From positions 1,178,001-1,242,000 of the forward strand of contig NZ_CP070968.1 in NCBI RefSeq assembly GCF_017086445.1: DNA of 64,000 nt, written 5' to 3'. This DNA comes from Brevundimonas fontaquae (GTDB lineage: Bacteria > Pseudomonadota > Alphaproteobacteria > Caulobacterales > Caulobacteraceae). Position 1 is the stretch's first letter. The number at the start of each line of letters is the position of its first letter. Below the pieces are notes generated by a model, which was not told the DNA's origin, did no database searches, and worked only from the letters and a program-made list of their open reading frames with translations. The translations under genes were made by a program, and so were the position numbers. This document shows, one piece after another, positions 61,601 to 64,000 of this stretch.

Positions 61601-61893
61601 CCTTGTCGTTCAGCTGGGATTGGGACTGGCAGGCCAGCCAGGAGATCGAGGATATGGATAACATCCTCGCCAACCCTGATCGTTATGAGACGATCAAGTA
61701 CATTGAAACTGGTGATTTCAGTCAGCACGACTTCTCTGTGCGCTGGAACGTGCGAGACGACGTGACGCTCAGAGCGGGAGTGGTTAACGCCTTCGATGCA
61801 GAACCTGCACGTTGGCTCGGCAACACCAGCGCGGACAACTTCGACTTGTTCGGGCGGCGCTTCTTCATCAGCGCAAACTTCAAGAGCTTCTAA
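58618..61893 (+). CDS. TonB-dependent outer-membrane receptor (large, 1091 aa)
   Basis: Signal peptide of about 34 residues (GGAAIAQ), then the TonB box-like and plug start EVGEIVVTGSRIRRDATNAP. The plug domain (about 45-170) has NLRGLGSVRTLVLVDGRR and VITGGAAAVYGADAVSGVVNF. A very long barrel follows, ending FGRRFFISANFKSF with terminal Phe. VVNFTLRKDFDGLEV and the 1,000-plus length match the carbohydrate/peptide-type receptors abundant in Caulobacterales and xanthomonads rather than classic siderophore receptors. Ligand unknown; no neighbouring transporter or hydrolase points to it. Own terminator downstream. Confidence 0.94.
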   Translation: MHIDLKSGRTLRRGLLAGTVLAGVLGTGGAAIAQNDSSRSQTTEVGEIVVTGSRIRRDATNAPTPLIQIGQDEVLQSGEANVIDFLADIPALSFSQVPEDTTGSNLNDGGLSLLNLRGLGSVRTLVLVDGRRHVGSSPGSLSVDVDTIPRLLIENTEVITGGAAAVYGADAVSGVVNFTLRKDFDGLEVDAALAEVNQDGQLSERLSALWGKNLLNDRLNVYVSGEYQRSDEVLDRDVDWRREAWGFISNDADPSSAPSDGVIDLILVNNLRTYIRGTDRGGITILATGVQRSPVSDPDVPFATCPTTSFSSNCFSVAPTNNPNNSYLYTDDGASQPVVFGPIRQQTGFSRTTSNGGLGQNPNTEQGQNSRLPESKNYRFQSGFNMKLTDTIEAFGEAKYVKEETYDAGQRVFHDFNIRQFAPGTVGAITATSAFEIGLDNAYLPTDVRQAILNNRRQVYNSAGVLTGTVLDQRAQHKLYGPERTQENTRELQRYVLGLRGDAPDFGPLRNIRWEAGYTYGQMDNENVELGVDIVRYQAAADAVIDTGGIVNGRPGEVVCRVQLLSKQGIAVPDATLGGVSYSRQGDVINNCAPVRVFGPGGFSQEALDYIQASIKVEDQNKQHDFVAFTGADLWDFWGAGPIGAVVGYEYRKEITSGIGRDRDRAGRLLFLNSGANFEEASYDTNEMFAELQVPIMRDTWLGRSLDVSGAYRYSDYSNVGEQETYSLGLTYRPVDELLLRATTSTAIRVPNLSETNDPLSQTFANGFSDPCSATVINNLADRTIANNRIANCGALATAAGLNLNFADLAASNAYLPNYGSGSVSGSSGGNPFLQPETSESFTYGFAWTPKYLLPRLAIVMDYYDIEINNAIASVSAQSAANQCVSGDQINTGACQTQTRDPSTFLVTNFIEGSLNYAALAAKGVDFSATWGSDLPRFGGRGWGSFRHAIRGNWLIEQVDYLNIDDPSDGTDYQDTVGSPRVRLLSTLTWSPTDTLSFSWDWDWQASQEIEDMDNILANPDRYETIKYIETGDFSQHDFSVRWNVRDDVTLRAGVVNAFDAEPARWLGNTSADNFDLFGRRFFISANFKSF

Positions 61894-61917
61894 ACCACTC
61901 AGACCGATCATCGCCTT

Positions 61918-61952
61918 GGGCGCGGAGGGCAACCTTCGCGCCCTTTTTCTTT
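61918..61952 (+). terminator. Intrinsic terminator of the TonB-dependent receptor gene
   Basis: An 11-base stem with one G-U pair (61918-61928 with 61933-61943), GCAA tetraloop and a TTTTT-C-TTT tail. Confidence 0.9.
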
Positions 61953-61969
61953 GAGCGTTGACCGTCATC

Positions 61970-62020
61970 TTGACATCCTCACACAGTATGCCCCATACAC
62001 TGTGTATCACACACTATGTG
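61970..62020 (+). promoter_or_regulatory. Promoter and PadR-type operator
   Basis: A perfect -35 TTGACA at 61970-61975 is followed 18 bases later by CATACA as candidate -10 (61994-61999). The interval and downstream flank carry related inverted blocks ACACAGTATG (61981-61990), ATACACTGTGT (61995-62005) and CACACTATGTG (62010-62020). Dyads of this kind are the usual PadR binding sites and would cover the promoter. Confidence 0.65.
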
Positions 62021-62037
62021 ACGCACGGAGACGGCGA

Positions 62038-62373
62038 GTGAGCGAGAACGATGAGGCGTTGCTGTTCGAGAGCCTGCGGCTGGAGCTGCGGCGGGGGTCG
62101 TTGATCCTGGCCGTGCTGGCGAGCCTCAGGCGCGAGCAATACGGCTATTCGCTGCGGGTCGCCCTGGGCGAGGTCGGGGTCGAGATGGAGGAGAGCACCC
62201 TCTATCCGCTGCTGCGCCGGCTGGAGAGCCAAGGGCTGCTGGACAGCGAATGGCGCGAGGAGGAGCGGCGCAAGAAACGGTTCTACCGCCTGTCGCCGCG
62301 CGGGGAGGCGATGCTGGAACGGCTCGCTGTGGAATGGCGCGGCCTGTCGGCCTCGCTGGAGAAGATGCTGTGA
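62038..62373 (+). CDS. PadR-family transcriptional repressor
   Basis: 111 residues from GTG behind ACGGAGA; the frame is open further upstream but that stretch contains the promoter. PadR winged helix: LELRRGSLILAVLASLRREQ, GYSLRVALGEVGVEMEESTLYPLLRRLESQGLL and EERRKKRFYRLSPRGEAMLE. Overlaps the next gene's GTG as GTGA. Should repress its own two-gene operon through the dyads at 61981-62020, with an unknown inducer. Confidence 0.9.
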   Translation: MSENDEALLFESLRLELRRGSLILAVLASLRREQYGYSLRVALGEVGVEMEESTLYPLLRRLESQGLLDSEWREEERRKKRFYRLSPRGEAMLERLAVEWRGLSASLEKML

Positions 62374-62399
62374 ACACCGGGAAAGAGGGAGAGACCGGC

Positions 62400-63518
62400 A
62401 TGGACCTGGTCGAACGTTATCTGAAGGCCGTGGCGGCCCAGCTGCCGAAGGACAACCGCGACGACATCGTCGCCGAGCTGCGCGACGAGATCATGGGGCG
62501 TCTGGAGGCGCTGGAGGCTCGACTGGGACGGGCGCCCACCGACGACGAGGTCGAGGCCCTGCTGCGCGAGGTCGGCCATCCGCTGAGCGTGGCGGCGCGC
62601 TATCGCCCTGGACCGCATGCCCTGATCGGGCCTGAGCTTTATCCGTGGTGGATGTTCGGGCTGAAGGTCGGGCTGACGGTCATGGCGGCCGTCACCCTGA
62701 TCGGTCTGGCGGTGCGGGTCCTGGTCGGCGACGTCTATGTGGGCCAGGCGATCGGGCAGGGGATCTCCAGCCTGATCAGCGGCGCGATCACGGTCGTCGG
62801 ACTTCTGACCGCCGTCGGCTTCGTGCTGGAGCGGCAGTCGTGCCGCCCCGACTTCATCGCCAAATGGCGGGTCAAGGATCTGGGTGTGTTCGAGCTGGGG
62901 GGCGATTTCGACGCCGAACGGTGGACGACCCAGCGGATCGCCAAGGGCGAATGGTTCACCAGGGGCGCCGAAGGGGCCTCAAAGTCAGGGCAAGCCGTGC
63001 GCAAGAGCGCCGAGATGTCGCCCGTGGCGCGCGCGGTGGCCAGCGCCATCGGCTGGACCGTGGTGCTGCTGTGGTGGACGGGCCTGCTTCAGACGCGGCC
63101 GGTCTCGCCCGACGAGCTGTTCGGCGTGATCGACGGCGTCAACTACGGCCGAATCCTGACGGACATGATCAGCGTCGCCTATTGGCCGGTCGCCCTGTTC
63201 GCGGCCTGCCGCATCGGCTTCGACCTGATGCGGGCGGCGTCGGGCGGCAATGTGCGGCTGACGGCGCTGGGCGACCTGGCGTTCGGGATCGCCGCCGCCT
63301 GGGGCCTGTTGTGGGTCTGGTTCTGGTCGGCCCTGTCGCCGCTGATCTGGGTCGGCAGCGTCACCGATTTCGTGGATCGGATTCGGGTTCTGATCGGCCG
63401 CTCCGGCGAGGACGTGGGCGGGGTGGCGACGATCCTGATGGTCGTGGTCGTCTGGGCCTTCGCCGCAGAGGTGGTGCGGGTCATCCGGGCGGCAGCGCGA
63501 CTGGTCGTCGGTCGATAA
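62400..63518 (+). CDS. Membrane protein with N-terminal HAAS (DUF1700-like) domain
   Basis: 372 residues from ATG at 62400, preceded by AGAGGGAGAG; a GTG at 62370 overlapping the PadR stop is an alternative. Residues 1-75 match HAAS, the module habitually paired with PadR: VERYLKAVAAQLPKDNRDDI, VAELRDEIMGRLEALEARLG and DDEVEALLREVGHPLSVAARY. Transmembrane helices follow at about 90-115, 125-150, 215-235, 265-285, 300-330 and 345-365. Probably senses or transmits a membrane signal to PadR; mechanism not established. Confidence 0.85.
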   Translation: MDLVERYLKAVAAQLPKDNRDDIVAELRDEIMGRLEALEARLGRAPTDDEVEALLREVGHPLSVAARYRPGPHALIGPELYPWWMFGLKVGLTVMAAVTLIGLAVRVLVGDVYVGQAIGQGISSLISGAITVVGLLTAVGFVLERQSCRPDFIAKWRVKDLGVFELGGDFDAERWTTQRIAKGEWFTRGAEGASKSGQAVRKSAEMSPVARAVASAIGWTVVLLWWTGLLQTRPVSPDELFGVIDGVNYGRILTDMISVAYWPVALFAACRIGFDLMRAASGGNVRLTALGDLAFGIAAAWGLLWVWFWSALSPLIWVGSVTDFVDRIRVLIGRSGEDVGGVATILMVVVVWAFAAEVVRVIRAAARLVVGR

Positions 63519-63543
63519 AGGCGACGCCCCCTCTTGACGGCGT

Positions 63544-63577
63544 GTAACCTATAGGTGATATGTCACCTCAAGGTTAC
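63544..63577. promoter_or_regulatory. Nested palindromic operator before the last gene
   Basis: Two concentric dyads: GTAACCT (63544-63550) with AGGTTAC (63571-63577), and inside it AGGTGA (63553-63558) with TCACCT (63563-63568). It ends 14 bases before the GTG start and is followed by AGGAGGAAG, so it probably covers the promoter or leader. Confidence 0.6.
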
Positions 63578-63591
63578 TTCAGGAGGAAGTC

Positions 63592-64000
63592 GTGAACAAG
63601 GACGAAAACGCCGCTGTTATGCGGGTGCAGTCGAGCCGGCGTCGATACTGGTGGGGCGGCGTCGCCATGCTCGTCATCGGCGCCGCCGCCTTGGCCGGCG
63701 GAGCGGGTTTCGCGCTCATGCAGGGAACAGAGGGCGATCAGGCGACGACCGCGGGCGTGGCGGCGGGCTTCGGCTTCGGGCTGATGCTCATCGGGGCCAT
63801 GATGGCCTGGTGCGGCCGCCCCGGTCAGCCGATCGATGTGGCGGAGAGCCGGGACGGCGCCCGCCGCGAAAAGCTGCAGCGGGGGCGTACGCAACAGCTG
63901 GTTCTTTACCCGTTGGTGCTGCTGCTGTTCATGGCTCAGGCGCATCTGGCCATGCAGCGGGTCTTGGGCGGCGACCACAACCTCGGCGCCTATGTGCAGA
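63592..64000 (+). CDS. Membrane protein, 3' end beyond the window
   Basis: At least 136 residues from GTG after a perfect AGGAGGAAG ribosome-binding site; no stop before the window ends. Predicted N-terminal cytoplasmic Arg-rich segment, TM1 about 20-43 (WWGGVAMLVIGAAALAGGAG), TM2 about 52-72, a polar loop with DVAESRDGARREKLQRGRTQ, and TM3 about 100-118 (LVLYPLVLLLFMAQAHLA). Not recognised. The operator upstream suggests a dedicated regulator, commonly an XRE protein encoded just downstream in such pairs, which would lie outside the window. Confidence 0.6.
   Translation, partial: MNKDENAAVMRVQSSRRRYWWGGVAMLVIGAAALAGGAGFALMQGTEGDQATTAGVAAGFGFGLMLIGAMMAWCGRPGQPIDVAESRDGARREKLQRGRTQQLVLYPLVLLLFMAQAHLAMQRVLGGDHNLGAYVQ

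Overview
The window is a 64 kb stretch of a GC-rich alphaproteobacterial chromosome, most probably Caulobacterales (Caulobacter/Brevundimonas-like). Supporting signs are a PleC-like cell-cycle histidine kinase with a CtrA-type TTAA-N7-TTAA site upstream, a very large TonB-dependent receptor, a bacteriophytochrome with an HWE kinase module, a GTTC-N7-GTTC (alphaproteobacterial LexA) box at uvrB, and dispersed palindromic intergenic repeats. No rRNA, tRNA or CRISPR array was seen. Most of the window reads as ordinary core chromosome.

Layout. 1-7.1 kb: HxlR-type regulator, a 69-residue mini rod/hook-like flagellar protein, a DbpA-like RNA helicase, an Mpo1-like membrane protein, a duplicated secreted protein, a 3D-domain protein, an outer-membrane barrel and dusA. 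7.1-13.5 kb: a repeat-containing periplasmic protein, then a divergent PspA/ATP-grasp cluster (YjfC-like, PspA-like, DUF2170 on the minus strand; K+ channel, DUF2491, DUF350 and DUF1190 on the plus strand) equivalent to the enterobacterial yjfIJKLMC genes. 13.6-24.7 kb: a flavin reductase fusion, thiolase, bacteriophytochrome, PAS-HTH regulator, PleC-like kinase, CBS protein and VWA protein. 24.8-32.7 kb: Kef-type antiporter, DUF4168 protein, S1/P1 nuclease, TrmJ, YnfA, TonB-like anchor protein, OmpA lipoprotein and CobB sirtuin.

32.7-36.5 kb carries glutathione-dependent formaldehyde detoxification (FrmA-type dehydrogenase and S-formylglutathione hydrolase) interrupted by an SDR, a VOC protein and a FitA/VapC toxin-antitoxin pair. 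36.5-51.4 kb holds superoxide dismutase, an MBL-fold lipoprotein, rpsD, an Old Yellow Enzyme flanked by lipoprotein paralogues, a CGFS glutaredoxin/BolA neighbourhood, RadC, methionine aminopeptidase, a CinA-like protein, FadL and RhlE.

51.7-56 kb is the accessory segment. Two divergent proteins sharing a terminase/transposase-like HTH stand next to an AT-rich two-gene island. The island encodes a beta-order DNA methyltransferase and a 567-residue DGQHR (DndB-like) protein with a PD-(D/E)XK-like N-terminus. It is inserted beside uvrB and preceded by a nested inverted repeat. This pair is the best candidate for an undescribed modification or defence system. 58.6-64 kb contains the TonB-dependent receptor, a PadR/HAAS-domain pair with a clear promoter-operator, and the start of a truncated membrane-protein gene behind a nested palindrome.
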